A DNA stretch of 64,000 nt from Sandaracinaceae bacterium (GCA_040218145.1 JAVJQK010000047.1:1-64000); one strand, 5' to 3'; shown: positions 11,501 to 19,769, numbered from the stretch's first letter. A program made the numbers and translations. The notes: generated from the sequence alone by a model not told the origin.

Positions 11501-14500
11501 TCTGGGCGCAGGACGAGCTCGTGCGGCTCTCGCTCGAGGCGGGCGACACCAAGAAGGCGGTGGACCTGCTCGTCGACGGCGCGCGCATGCCCGTCACACC
11601 CGAGGTCTCGCGCGAGATGCGCCGACGCGCGGGAGAGCTCTGCCGCGACCAGCTGGGCGATCAGGATCGGGCGCTTCGCCTGCTCCAGAGCGTGGTGGAC
11701 GAGAGCGTCGAGGACGCCGAGGCGGTCAGTCAGCTAGGCGTGCTCCTCGAGGAGCGAGGCCGCTTCCCCGAGCTGCTCGCGCTTCGGCAGCGGCAGCTCG
11801 AGCTCGACCTCGAGCCCGAGACGCGCCTCGCGGTGCGGCTCGAGGTGTCCCGCGTGCTCGGCTTGATCGAGCAGCAGGGCGGGCGGATCGGCGCGCTCCG
11901 CGCCAACCTCGCCGAGCAGCCCGGGCACGAGGCGTCCGTGGAGGGCCTCGCCGAGATCCTGGCCGCCCGCGGTCGTCACGACGAGCTGGGCCAGCTCTAC
12001 ACCGCCCAGGCGGGCGAGGTCGAGCAGCAGGGCGACGCCACCCGCGCGGCGGACCTCTGGGCGCGCGCGGCGCAGATCCTGGAAGAGCCGCTGGGCGACA
12101 TCGACGGAGCGCTCAAGGCCCACCGTCGCGTGGTCACGCTGGTGCCGTCGATCGCGTCGCTCGACGCGCTCGCGCGGCTGCACCTCTCGCGCAACGAGCC
12201 GGGCGTGGCGGCCGAGTGGCTCCAGCGTCGACACGAGGCCTCGGCCGAAGAGGAGCGCACCCCGGTCGCGCTGCGGCTGGCCGACGCGCACCTGGCGGCG
12301 GGCAACCGCGAGCAGGCCACGCGCGTGTTCGAGCGCGTCCTCGCGGCGGACCCGAGCGCGTCCGAGGCGCGGGCTCGCCTCGCGGACCTCTATCGCGCCG
12401 ACGAGGCGTGGGAGCCGCTCGCGAAGCTCCTCGCCGAGGGGGCGCCGCACGAGCAGGACGAGGCGACGCGCCTGGCCTACGTGCGAGAGGCGGCGAAGCT
12501 GTACGAGGAGGAGCTCGAGCAGCCCGACCAGGCCATCCCGGTCCTCCAGATGGGCGTCGAGCTCGCGCCGGACGACCAGACCCTCAAGAGCAAGCTCGCG
12601 CTCGGGCTCCGCGTCGCGGGGCGCCTCGACGAGGCGCGCGAGATCCTGCAGACGCAGATCGAGGCCTACGGGCGTCGGCGCTCTCCCGAGCGCGCCGCGG
12701 TGCACTACCAGCTGGCTCAGGTCGCCCACGCGGGCGGGGATCTCGAGCAGGCGATGAGCGAGCTCGAGTCCGCGCGCAAGATGGACATGAGCCACCCCGG
12801 CATTCTCCGGATGGCCGGCCAGATGGCGCGCGAGGCGGGGCAGCGCGAGAAGGCCGAGAAGTCGTACCGCGCGCTCTTGCTCGTCGTGCGGCGCCAGGAT
12901 CCGGGCGCGCCCGACGTCCAGGTCGGCGCCTCGGAGGTGCTCTACGAGCTGAGCTTGCTCGCCCACGACAACGAGGACGAGGCGCAGGCCAAGGAGCTCC
13001 TCGAGACGGCGCTGAGCACGGCCGCGCAGCACGACGCCGAGGCCGAGCGGCTGAAGAAGGACCTCGTCGCGCGTGGCGAGGTCGAGCTGGCCCTGACCAC
13101 CATCGAGAAGCGGCTCGAGGCGGTCGACGCGCCGGAGTCCGAGGCGCGCATGCTCTCGCACAAGGCGCAGATCCTCGCCGAGCATCAGGACCGCAAGGAC
13201 GAGGCGCTCGCCGCGATCCTCCAGGCGGTGGAGCTCGCGCCGGAGACGCCGCAGCTGCACCGGCGCGCGCGTGATCTGGCGCACGGCATGGGGCAGGTCT
13301 CCCGGTACGCCGAGCTGCTCGAGAACCTCGCGAACGGCGCCCGCCGGAAGAAGGACAGCCCCTTCGCGGCCAGCGTGCTGCTCCGCCTCGGGCGGGTGAC
13401 CGAGGAGGACCTCGGCGACCTCGACGCGGCGAGCGAGCTCTACCAGCGGGTGGAGAAGCTCGGCGAGCGCGTGGTCGAGGCCTGGCAGTCGCTGGCGCGG
13501 GTGGCCGACGCCCGCGGAGACGGCGCGGAGGAGGTCCGCGTCCTGCGGAAGCTCGTCGACGCCGAAGACGCGAACGTGCCCAACGAGGCGCGCACCAAGG
13601 CGCTCTATCGCATCGCCGAGGTGCAGCTCGCGGGCGGCGACGTCGACGCGGGGCTCGACACGCTGAAGGGCGCGCTCGAGCGCGAGCCACGCTACGGACG
13701 GGCGGGGGTCATCCTGCAGGCGGCCGCGGCCCAGTCCCCCGAGCACGACGCGCTCCTCGCGTTGTACGAAGACGTCGCGCGCGCGTCCGGCGACCCGGCC
13801 ATGGTGCTCGACTTCCTGGAGCGTCGCGCGGCGCGTCCGGGCGCGACGCTGGAGCACGTCCGTGAGGGCGTCGAGCGGGCCGACGCCATCGAGGCCCCGG
13901 AGCGGGCCGAGTCGCTCCTCGCTCAGGGCCTGGTCATCGCGCGCGAGTCCGAGGGCGGCTTGCGGGACGCCATCTGGGTGCCCATCGGCCTGGCCGAGCG
14001 CAGGCAGGCGGCCGGGGACGTCCCGAACGCCATCGCGCACATGCGGAGCGCGGCCGAGGTCGCCGACGGTGACCAGGCGTTCGAGCTCTGGATGAAGGTG
14101 GCCGACCTCGCCAGCCAGGACGGCGGCGATCTCCACCTCGCGGCGAGCACCTACCGTGAGCTGCTCGGCTCCGATCCCGGCAACCGCGCCCTGTGGGAGC
14201 CGCTCGCCGGGGTGTTCGCGAAGCTCGAGGACCGCGACGGCCTCGAGGAGGTCGTGGCCACGACGCTCGACGCGCTCCTGGACCCCAGCGACCGCAACGA
14301 GCTGCGCATGTTCTACGCCACGTTCCTGCTCGACGTGGAGAAGGCGCAGGACGAGGCGGTCGTCATCCTCACGAACGTGCTCGACGAGGATCCGGATCAC
14401 GTCGAGGCGGCGCAGCGGCTGGCGGACATCTTCCAGTCGACCGGCGACGACGAGCGGCTGGTGGACCTGCTGCACCGGCAGCTCGACCGGGCGCGCGACC

Positions 14501-16338
14501 GACAAGACGTCGAGAACATCGTCGAGCTGAGCCTGCGCATGGGCAAGCTGCTCGAGGGGCACGACCCGTCCGGCGCGGTGGACCTCTACCGCGGCGGCCT
14601 GGACTGGGCGCCCCAGAGCGCGCCGCTGCTCACGGCGCTGCTCGCGCACTACGGCGAAGGGGCCGAGCCGCGAGAGCGCGCCGAGCTGATGGAGCGCCTG
14701 CTGGGCGTCTCCACCGGCGAGGAGGGCGCGCGGCTCGCCAACGCCCTGATGACCCTCTACCGCGAGCTCGACGACGAGTACGGCGTCGCGCGCGCGCTCG
14801 ACCTCGGCTTCAAGGCGGCGCCTGGAGACGCGACCCTGCGGGCGCAGCTCGAGTCGTACTACCGCGAGCGCGAGGAGTGGGACCAGCTGGCGGAGACCAT
14901 CTCCTACGACGCGCAGCACCGGGAGAGCGCGGAGGAGGCGCTGCCGCGCTTCCGTGAGGCGGCGGAGCTCTACCGCGAGAACCTGCAGAACCCGGCCAAG
15001 GCGGCCGAGGTGATGCGTGGCGCGCTCGAGAAGGCGCCGGAGGATCTCGGGCTGCTCGAGGCGCTGGTCGCCGACATGACGGCGGCGGGCCTCCACTCGG
15101 CCGCGGCCGAGGACGTGGCGAGCGCGCTCGAGCGCTTCGAGGAGGCCGGACCCGAGCGGGCGCACCTCCTCAGGCTCCGCGCGCGGCTCGAGCTCGCGGT
15201 GGGCAACGCCGCCCCGGCCGTGACGGACCTCGAGGAGGCGTACGGCATCGACCCGGCTGGCACGGCGCAAGACCTCGTCGCGGGGCTCGACCAGCTCCGC
15301 CGCGTCGCGGCCGAGACGGGCGACCCGGAGTCGGAGCGGGCGGCGACGCACCGCTTGGCGGCGGTGCTCGGCGAGGCCGGCAACCCGGAGCAGGGGCGCG
15401 ACGTGCTCGCCGAGTGGGTGGAGCGAGATCCGCGCGACGGCGACGCGCTCCGTCAGCTCCGCGAGGTCGACGCGGCGGCCGAGCGCTGGGGCGACGTCGC
15501 CCGGCACGAGGCGCGGCTGCTGGAGGTCGAGGAGGGTGAGGCGCAGGTCCGGGCCGGGCTCGGGCTCCTCGACGCGTGCCGCAAGATCGAGGCGCCGGGG
15601 GAGGCCCGACCGGGCCTCGAGTACGCCCTGCATCACCAGCCCGAGTCGACGGAGCTCCGCGGCGCGCTGATGAGCCTCTACGAGGAGGTGGGCGCCAAGC
15701 GGGAGCTCGCCGAGATGGTGCTGCAGGACGCGCACGCGGCCGAGGAGCCGGAGGCGCGCTTCGAGCAGTTCCGGCGCGCCGGAGAGCTGCTGATCGAGAT
15801 CGGGGAGGCGGAGGCGGCGCTCGAGCCGCTCGCGCAGGCCGCCGCGATCCAGCCCGAGGACCACGACCTGACCATCGCGCTGGCCGACGCCTACATGGGG
15901 AGCAACCGGCTCCAGGAGGCGGTGGAGCTGCTGCAGGAGGCCATCAACGGCTTCAAGCGGCGGCGCAGCCCGCACCTCGCGGCGATGCAGCTCCGCATGG
16001 CCCGCATCGCCGGCATCAGCGGTGACGCGGAGACCCAGAAGGAGTGGCTCAGCGTCGCGCTGGACGCGGACAAGAACAACGGGGACGTCGCGGCCGAGCT
16101 CGCGGAGCTGTCGATGGAGCTCGGGGACGACGACACGGCGCTCAAGGCGCTCCGGGTGGTGACGCTCCAGAAGACGCCGGGCCCGATGAGCAAGGCGCTG
16201 GCGTTCTTGCGGCAGGCCCAGATCGCGCATCGCCAGGGCGATCAGCAGAAGGCGGTGCTCTGGGCGCGGCGTGCGCGGCTCGAGGACGACTCGCTCAACG
16301 AGGCGCAGCAGTTCCTGGAGCAGATCGGCGAGTCGTGA
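8545..16338 (+). CDS. Giant tetratricopeptide-repeat protein, 2,597 aa
   Basis: The ATG at 8545 follows a purine-rich GAGGCGGAGA. The product is almost entirely helical TPR-like repeats, with recurring A..L..AL..DP and EAA.LY...L.....A patterns, and has no signal peptide, membrane segment or catalytic domain. It is acidic and should be a soluble cytoplasmic scaffold. One compound module with the signature RRRSP occurs at residues 1377-1381 and again at 2472-2476, followed each time by a similar ~140-residue stretch (an A..GD.E step, then a PG-containing TPR). Long TPR proteins are common in myxobacteria and some serve in motility or development complexes, but nothing here fixes the role. The frame is open for several kb upstream, but that part lies antisense to other genes and lacks TPR character. 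Confidence 0.93.
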   Translation: MAEDLPREGGALDSEAGDQLAEALAAAEADPENDACWDRLEELAEQTQRPDEVGALYRSVLAQDLSRDLAESLGQRAVGFHEQWFAEDSPHLVSVLSRVLEIDPEADWALQRVTVVLTVGERWSELLAIYDSCLAAAGDDARREQLLDEAAQLAKDFAGAPDRAIDYLTQLLALRPGDGQLISSLERLLERQQRWEELIHLWRRSTEQASEADALAMRQRIAACYLDNLGDAAATLAEVRALLEAEADEAPNLALLERVVALEDATPDVRRGALDLLRERYEAADRAEDVIRVLGVALGFAQGDEKLSLHRELGRRVAARGESADAMTHWAAVLVQDPTAEDAQEQLAHLAAQADAHEGYAQALVAAADAAEPGPRQYALLVEAGDVRGGQLSDQEGAIALYQRVLAADARPPTKLTVARRVEKLLEEAERYADRLAVLEGLAELETDPVESRRVLGQCARLADRLGEGERALGFWQRRLEADASDLEALDAMIELTEREERWDLHVDALRRRVGADVPALQRRLDLARIANTQATRLEQIGDAIQTWHQIQEEFGEDAETVDALFDLLVRAERFDEIYALLGRASERDAARAAEVLARVGDVCRSHLGRLDEAAKAYHRAIQLVPGLERAQEGLRHLLDVEEARGSAVRGLASAYELADDWEQTLALLEPRLEYALDDAGRVDLLREAARLQEERAEQPAAAFDAIRRALGYAPAHPELEAELLRLAIATERWSEAADAIGEAAAALSETRKDRAASLRKQQARISEERLDNAEAALTAWLAAQALVPHDADVAAEAIRVGGAAGEWSGAAQALVTCSVAREAMQDELLASVEAKAGEASAFAALAAGTAAAIPAAGEVDAELGRALEAKVGAWLRDQAEDLEAAEAALHRALAHEPRHTGTLRDLARLQWRSPGRALVDTLLKLADNFPDDLDPLHDAARTALDPVADASLAAGILDRLLRGARRLWEGTGEATGERPAGEMAVWAQDELVRLSLEAGDTKKAVDLLVDGARMPVTPEVSREMRRRAGELCRDQLGDQDRALRLLQSVVDESVEDAEAVSQLGVLLEERGRFPELLALRQRQLELDLEPETRLAVRLEVSRVLGLIEQQGGRIGALRANLAEQPGHEASVEGLAEILAARGRHDELGQLYTAQAGEVEQQGDATRAADLWARAAQILEEPLGDIDGALKAHRRVVTLVPSIASLDALARLHLSRNEPGVAAEWLQRRHEASAEEERTPVALRLADAHLAAGNREQATRVFERVLAADPSASEARARLADLYRADEAWEPLAKLLAEGAPHEQDEATRLAYVREAAKLYEEELEQPDQAIPVLQMGVELAPDDQTLKSKLALGLRVAGRLDEAREILQTQIEAYGRRRSPERAAVHYQLAQVAHAGGDLEQAMSELESARKMDMSHPGILRMAGQMAREAGQREKAEKSYRALLLVVRRQDPGAPDVQVGASEVLYELSLLAHDNEDEAQAKELLETALSTAAQHDAEAERLKKDLVARGEVELALTTIEKRLEAVDAPESEARMLSHKAQILAEHQDRKDEALAAILQAVELAPETPQLHRRARDLAHGMGQVSRYAELLENLANGARRKKDSPFAASVLLRLGRVTEEDLGDLDAASELYQRVEKLGERVVEAWQSLARVADARGDGAEEVRVLRKLVDAEDANVPNEARTKALYRIAEVQLAGGDVDAGLDTLKGALEREPRYGRAGVILQAAAAQSPEHDALLALYEDVARASGDPAMVLDFLERRAARPGATLEHVREGVERADAIEAPERAESLLAQGLVIARESEGGLRDAIWVPIGLAERRQAAGDVPNAIAHMRSAAEVADGDQAFELWMKVADLASQDGGDLHLAASTYRELLGSDPGNRALWEPLAGVFAKLEDRDGLEEVVATTLDALLDPSDRNELRMFYATFLLDVEKAQDEAVVILTNVLDEDPDHVEAAQRLADIFQSTGDDERLVDLLHRQLDRARDRQDVENIVELSLRMGKLLEGHDPSGAVDLYRGGLDWAPQSAPLLTALLAHYGEGAEPRERAELMERLLGVSTGEEGARLANALMTLYRELDDEYGVARALDLGFKAAPGDATLRAQLESYYREREEWDQLAETISYDAQHRESAEEALPRFREAAELYRENLQNPAKAAEVMRGALEKAPEDLGLLEALVADMTAAGLHSAAAEDVASALERFEEAGPERAHLLRLRARLELAVGNAAPAVTDLEEAYGIDPAGTAQDLVAGLDQLRRVAAETGDPESERAATHRLAAVLGEAGNPEQGRDVLAEWVERDPRDGDALRQLREVDAAAERWGDVARHEARLLEVEEGEAQVRAGLGLLDACRKIEAPGEARPGLEYALHHQPESTELRGALMSLYEEVGAKRELAEMVLQDAHAAEEPEARFEQFRRAGELLIEIGEAEAALEPLAQAAAIQPEDHDLTIALADAYMGSNRLQEAVELLQEAINGFKRRRSPHLAAMQLRMARIAGISGDAETQKEWLSVALDADKNNGDVAAELAELSMELGDDDTALKALRVVTLQKTPGPMSKALAFLRQAQIAHRQGDQQKAVLWARRARLEDDSLNEAQQFLEQIGES

Positions 16339-16345
16339 CGCGCGC

Positions 16346-16380
16346 GGCGGCCGTGACGTCACCGACGTGACGCTGCCGCC
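16346..16380 (+). terminator. Possible hairpin terminator after the giant TPR gene
   Basis: Eight bases after the TPR stop codon, ggcggc (16346-16351) pairs with gccgcc (16375-16380), with an inner stem cgtca (16357-16361) and tgacg (16368-16372). The stem is bulged and there is no strong T-run, so it could be a weak intrinsic terminator. It also contains the 10-bp palindrome GTGACGTCAC at 16353-16362. Confidence 0.45.
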
Positions 16381-16438
16381 TGTTCACACTCCGGCCCACA
16401 CGCGGATGAGCGGATGATGGGGCGGGCGTCGAGCGAGC

Positions 16439-16516
16439 TCAGGCTGCGGCGACCGCGCGCATCATGTGGGCGCGGTAGCTCATCCGAGCGGCGAAGAATC
16501 GAATCAGGCTCTTCAT
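16439..16516 (-). CDS. Candidate 25-aa basic peptide
   Basis: An ATG at 16516 is preceded by GGAGA at good spacing and followed by a 25-codon frame (starts MKSLIRFFAARMSYRAHMMR, ends AVAAA). The peptide is strongly basic and amphipathic. It sits alone in the ~330-bp gap between the TPR gene and the MazG-like gene, on the opposite strand. No family is recognised; the support is the ribosome binding site and the composition only. Confidence 0.3.
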   Translation of the reverse strand: MKSLIRFFAARMSYRAHMMRAVAAA

Positions 16517-16666
16517 GGCTTTCTCCATCGTGGGCTGAGGTGGTGCAGACGCTGTGCCACCCACCGCCGGGCCCGATTGCCCCTCTCGGTCAGGGACGGG
16601 ACGGTTCGGGTGCGGCATTCTGGCGACACGCGTGCGCATGGGGCGACACGGTGGCAAACGTGCACG

Positions 16667-17017
16667 GTGACGTTGAAGCTGAACGGGCTGGGAGCGGTGC
16701 TCGAGGACATCCGGGCCTTCGTGCAGGAGCGGGACTGGGAGCGTTTCCACGACCCCAAGAACCTCGCGATGGCGGTGGTGAGTGAAGCGGGCGAGCTGGC
16801 CGCCGAGCTCCGATGGGTCGACAGCGCCGACGCCGACGAGTTCTGTCGAAACGCGGAGAACGCCCCGCGCATCGCGGACGAGGCGGCCGACGTGGCGATC
16901 TGCCTGCTGATGTTCTGCGACCGGGCCGGCGTCGACCTGCGCGAGGCGATGGTGCAGAAGCTCGCGAAGAACCGGGCGAAGTACCCCGTCTCGGCCGTCG
17001 CTCAGGACGACGACTGA
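16667..17017 (+). CDS. MazG-like nucleotide pyrophosphohydrolase
   Basis: The 116-aa protein matches the small single-domain MazG-like/dCTPase group. It opens with a helix containing VQERDWERFHDPKNLAMA. The metal-binding acidic motifs are SEAGELAAEL on one helix and IADEAADVAICLL on the next, with a closing K..KNRAKYP motif typical of the family. These enzymes hydrolyse (d)NTPs to the monophosphate and pyrophosphate and are thought to clean the nucleotide pool. The GTG at 16667 is chosen because it gives the usual family length and the upstream frame does not look coding; the ribosome binding site is weak. Its last 16 bp overlap the convergent YihY-family gene. Confidence 0.88.
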   Translation: MTLKLNGLGAVLEDIRAFVQERDWERFHDPKNLAMAVVSEAGELAAELRWVDSADADEFCRNAENAPRIADEAADVAICLLMFCDRAGVDLREAMVQKLAKNRAKYPVSAVAQDDD

Positions 17018-17916
17018 TCGCCGGCGCGCTCCGGCGCCTCGGCCACGAGCCAGACCGCGCCCTCCGAGGGCTCGATGCCCGCGCCGTGACGCTCCGCCCA
17101 GACGCGCGTGAACGCGGCGCCGAAGAAGAAGACCTGAGCGCTGTAGTACGTCCAGAGCAGCACCGCGACGAGCGAGCCCGCCGCCCCGTACGTGGAGCTG
17201 GTGGTCTTGGTGCCCAGGTACCACCCGACCGCGGCCGCGCCCGCGCTGAAGAGCACCGAGGTCACCACCGCGCCGACGCCGACGTCGCGCCAGCCGACCT
17301 CCACCGCGGGCAGCACCTTGAAGCACGCGGCGCAGAGGGCGGTCAGGACCAGGAACGACACGCCGAGCTCCATTGCCTTCCACGCGCCGCCGAGGTCGAG
17401 CGCGAGCCAGTCCGACGCCGCGTGCAGCCCGGCCTTGACCAGCACCGTGGCGGCCACGCAGAGCACGACGAAGAGGACCATGGTCAGCGCGCTCAGCCGC
17501 TTGCGCGCCTGCTTCAGCGCCTTCTTCGACAGCCCCTTGGCGGACACCTCCTGCACACCCCAGAGGTGGTTGAGCGAGTAGCGCAGCTGCGCGAACAGGC
17601 GGTGCGACGCGTAGAGCAGGAGCACGCCGCCGGCCACGCTCGCGAAGGGGCCGTGGCCGCTCTCCGAGAGCCGCTCGAGCAGCTCCTGGAGCACCTCGGC
17701 GCCCCGTGAGCCCACCCAGAGACCCACGTCGTGGACCACGTCGGCGCGCGCCGACGCCTCCGAGGTGACGAAGCCGGTGACCGCCACCGCGATCAGCAGC
17801 ATCGGCGCGACGGAGAGCATGGCGTAGAAGGCGGTCGCGGCGCCGAGCACGCGGCCCCCGCGGCCGTTGAAGGCGCGGACCGTCTCACGCAGGGTCTGCC
17901 ACAGCTCTCCGAGCAC
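17002..17916 (-). CDS. YihY/BrkB-family (UPF0761) inner-membrane protein
   Basis: This 304-aa polytopic protein has about six hydrophobic segments. Family marks include AATAFYAMLSVAPMLLIAVA in the first membrane segment, the LLLYASHRLFAQLRYSLNHLWG stretch, and a WTYYSAQVFFFGAAF segment near the end. YihY/BrkB proteins have been mislabelled as ribonuclease BN; their true transport or envelope role is unresolved. The start is GTG at 17916. The gene is divergent from the nitrate-reductase-associated-type gene, with only 32 bp between starts, so the two probably share regulatory DNA. Confidence 0.9.
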   Translation of the reverse strand: MLGELWQTLRETVRAFNGRGGRVLGAATAFYAMLSVAPMLLIAVAVTGFVTSEASARADVVHDVGLWVGSRGAEVLQELLERLSESGHGPFASVAGGVLLLYASHRLFAQLRYSLNHLWGVQEVSAKGLSKKALKQARKRLSALTMVLFVVLCVAATVLVKAGLHAASDWLALDLGGAWKAMELGVSFLVLTALCAACFKVLPAVEVGWRDVGVGAVVTSVLFSAGAAAVGWYLGTKTTSSTYGAAGSLVAVLLWTYYSAQVFFFGAAFTRVWAERHGAGIEPSEGAVWLVAEAPERAGDQSSS

Positions 17917-17925
17917 GATCGAGAC

Positions 17926-17945
17926 GTAGCACCCGTAGCTGCTAC
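17926..17945. promoter_or_regulatory. Inverted repeat in the 32-bp divergent spacer
   Basis: gtagca at 17926-17931 is repeated as tgctac at 17940-17945 with an 8-bp spacer. It lies between the starts of the YihY-family gene and the downstream 140-aa gene. It could be an operator serving both genes, but six base pairs is short and chance is possible. Confidence 0.3.
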
Positions 17946-17948
17946 CGT

Positions 17949-18371
17949 ATGCCTACCTTGCGAATCCTGCCGTTCGAGGACGCCGACCTCACGCTGATCC
18001 CGATGGCCGGCCGCCGGGCCCTGGACGCCGCCGGCCGCAAGCTCTCGCTGCGCGGATGGCAGCAGCTCTCGCTGCTCGCGCGCGAGGCGATCGTCAGCCT
18101 GGGCGCCGAAGCGGAGGTCGACGTCGAGCGGGTGCGCGACCTGATCGCGGCCGCCTCCCCGCCGGCCGAGCCCATCGCGTCCCCGGCCGAGCCCCCCGAG
18201 CACGCGCCCTCCGAGGAGGTCGAGGCGGTGCTCGGGTCGGTGCCCGGCTGGGCCGCGCTCCCGCCCGTCGCGCGCTACGCCCTCCACAGCTACGCCCGCC
18301 GCGGCAAGCACGACAAGCTGCGCGCCGCCTACGCCTCGATGTCCTCCGGCGCGTCCCAGTCGACCAGGTGA
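17949..18371 (+). CDS. Nitrate reductase-associated family protein (Nitr_red_assoc type)
   Basis: The 140-aa protein carries the features I recall for the small nitrate-reductase-associated family: an N-terminal IPMAGRRALDAAGRKLSL segment, then RGWQQLSLLAREAI, a variable middle rich in Pro/Ala/Glu, and a C-terminal WAALPPVARYALHSYARRG block. The biochemical role of the family is unknown; its members are often found near molybdoenzyme genes. That fits the convergent neighbour mobA, whose 3' end overlaps this gene by 43 bp. No nitrate reductase lies within the window. The ATG at 17949 has no strong ribosome binding site. Confidence 0.75.
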   Translation: MPTLRILPFEDADLTLIPMAGRRALDAAGRKLSLRGWQQLSLLAREAIVSLGAEAEVDVERVRDLIAAASPPAEPIASPAEPPEHAPSEEVEAVLGSVPGWAALPPVARYALHSYARRGKHDKLRAAYASMSSGASQSTR

Positions 18372-18862
18372 TCGGGGGGCACGTCGACCACGCGGGTGTC
18401 GGCGGCGTCCAGCAGCGTCTGCAGGGCGCGCCGGCCCGCGGCGAGCTGCGCGTCGATGAGCGGGAGCGCGCCGGGCCCGTAGCGCGCGCAGAGCGGCTCC
18501 CAGCGTCCGTCGCGCCGGGGCGCCGCGATGGTGCCCTCCGTCTCGAGCAAGAGCCGCAGATCGTCTGCGTCCACGAAGGGCATGTCGCAGGCGAGCGCGA
18601 GGCCCGGCGCTCCGTCCGCGTGGCGCAGCAGGGCCCGCAGCCCGCCCAGCGGGCCCACGCCCGGCGGGTCGTCTTCGAGGACGGGCCGGCCGAGCCCCGA
18701 CAGCTCCGGGCGCCGGCCGACGACCACCGTCTCCAGCCCGAGCGCGTCCCCGAGCCGGCACGCGCGCTCGAGCAGCGTGACCCCGCCGCGCCGCAGCAGC
18801 GCCTTGGGGCGACCCATGCGCCGCGACGCGCCCCCCGCGAACACTCCGAGCACGGCGCTCAT
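18329..18862 (-). CDS. mobA: Molybdenum cofactor guanylyltransferase
   Basis: The 177-aa protein has the MobA nucleotide-binding signature at its N-terminus (GVFAGGASRRMGRPKALL), then DDPPGVGPLGGL and the metal-binding LACDMPFVD motif. MobA transfers GMP from GTP to molybdopterin to make the guanine dinucleotide form of Moco. It is slightly shorter than the ~190-200 aa of well-known MobA proteins. The ATG at 18862 overlaps the TGA of the upstream LamG-like lipoprotein gene (ATGA), which implies translational coupling. The functional link between the two is unclear. Confidence 0.9.
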   Translation of the reverse strand: MSAVLGVFAGGASRRMGRPKALLRRGGVTLLERACRLGDALGLETVVVGRRPELSGLGRPVLEDDPPGVGPLGGLRALLRHADGAPGLALACDMPFVDADDLRLLLETEGTIAAPRRDGRWEPLCARYGPGALPLIDAQLAAGRRALQTLLDAADTRVVDVPPDHLVDWDAPEDIEA

Positions 18863-19722
18863 CGCGCGGCGGCCGCGGCGATCTCGGTGTCCGTACGGAC
18901 CCGCGAGAAGAGCCGGATCTCGTCGAGCGCGCCGAGGAGCTGGTCGCCGCCCCCTGGAGAGTCCTCCCCCACGCGGATCGGGGTCGAGGTCGCGACGACC
19001 GCGCCGGCGCCGTCTTCGGCCACGAACGACCCGTCCACGTAGAGGCGGGTCCGCGCGCCGTCGTTCGTGCAGGCGAGGTGCGTCCACCGGCCGGCGGAGA
19101 TCACTCCGTCCGCGGCCGCCGCGCCTCCTCCGGCCGTGCATCGGACGCGTCCGCCGGGGTAGATGAAGAGCCCGAACGCGCCGTCGCGATCGGCGAGCCC
19201 GGCGCGGCCGCTGGTGGGGATGGCGTCGGCGTTCACGAAGAGCTCCAGCGTGAGCTGCGCGACGTCGAGGCTGGGCGCGTCGGCGACGATGAAGCGGCTC
19301 CCCGCGCCGAGGCGGCAGGCGGTCAGCACGCGACCGGGAGCGACGACCGCGTCGGTGTCGATGCTGTGGGCGTTCGGCGACAGGTCCAGCGCGGCGCCGT
19401 CACACGGGACGCACAGCACGAGCGTGCCCCCCGCGGGATCGCAGAACCCGAGGCCCGCGTCCGGGAGGCCGCTGTCCACGCCCGTGTCGGGCGGCCCCGC
19501 GTCGCGCGAGCCTGCGTCGCCGGGGCCTGCGTCGCGCGAGGCCGCGTCGCCGGGGTTGGGCCCCGCGTCGTCCGGTGGCGCCGCGTCGGTCCCGCCTCCG
19601 TCCAGGTCGCCCGGTCGCGCGTCCACGCCCCCCCCGTCGCGGGCGCCGGGCTGACGCAGCCCCGAGCGATCGAGCGAACAGCCGGCCGCACACAGCAGCG
19701 CCAGGAGCACGAGGCGGGTCAC
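18859..19722 (-). CDS. Lipoprotein with LamG/concanavalin-like C-terminal domain
   Basis: The 287-aa protein has a short lipoprotein signal (LVLLALLCAAGC) and a ~70-residue linker of Asp/Ala/Gly/Pro repeats (DAGP, RDAG) typical of myxobacterial surface lipoproteins. The C-terminal ~190 residues have the LamG/ConA-like jelly-roll pattern: LTLELFVNAD, then GRAGLADRDGAFGLFIYPGG, GRWTHLACTNDGARTRLYVDG and LLGALDEIRLFSRVRT. Such domains usually bind carbohydrate or protein, but no ligand can be named. It is translationally coupled to mobA downstream, which is an odd partner. Confidence 0.85.
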   Translation of the reverse strand: MTRLVLLALLCAAGCSLDRSGLRQPGARDGGGVDARPGDLDGGGTDAAPPDDAGPNPGDAASRDAGPGDAGSRDAGPPDTGVDSGLPDAGLGFCDPAGGTLVLCVPCDGAALDLSPNAHSIDTDAVVAPGRVLTACRLGAGSRFIVADAPSLDVAQLTLELFVNADAIPTSGRAGLADRDGAFGLFIYPGGRVRCTAGGGAAAADGVISAGRWTHLACTNDGARTRLYVDGSFVAEDGAGAVVATSTPIRVGEDSPGGGDQLLGALDEIRLFSRVRTDTEIAAAAAR

Positions 19723-19769
19723 ACGACATCCTAACCCGAGCGCGCCGCAATTGTCGGGGAGCTGGCGCC

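Noticed and set aside
11734-16362. 1,542-codon open frame on the - strand opposite the TPR gene
   Set aside because: Arg/Leu/Val/Glu-rich sequence without domains, typical of antisense frames in high-GC genes; the + strand frame has clear TPR repeats.
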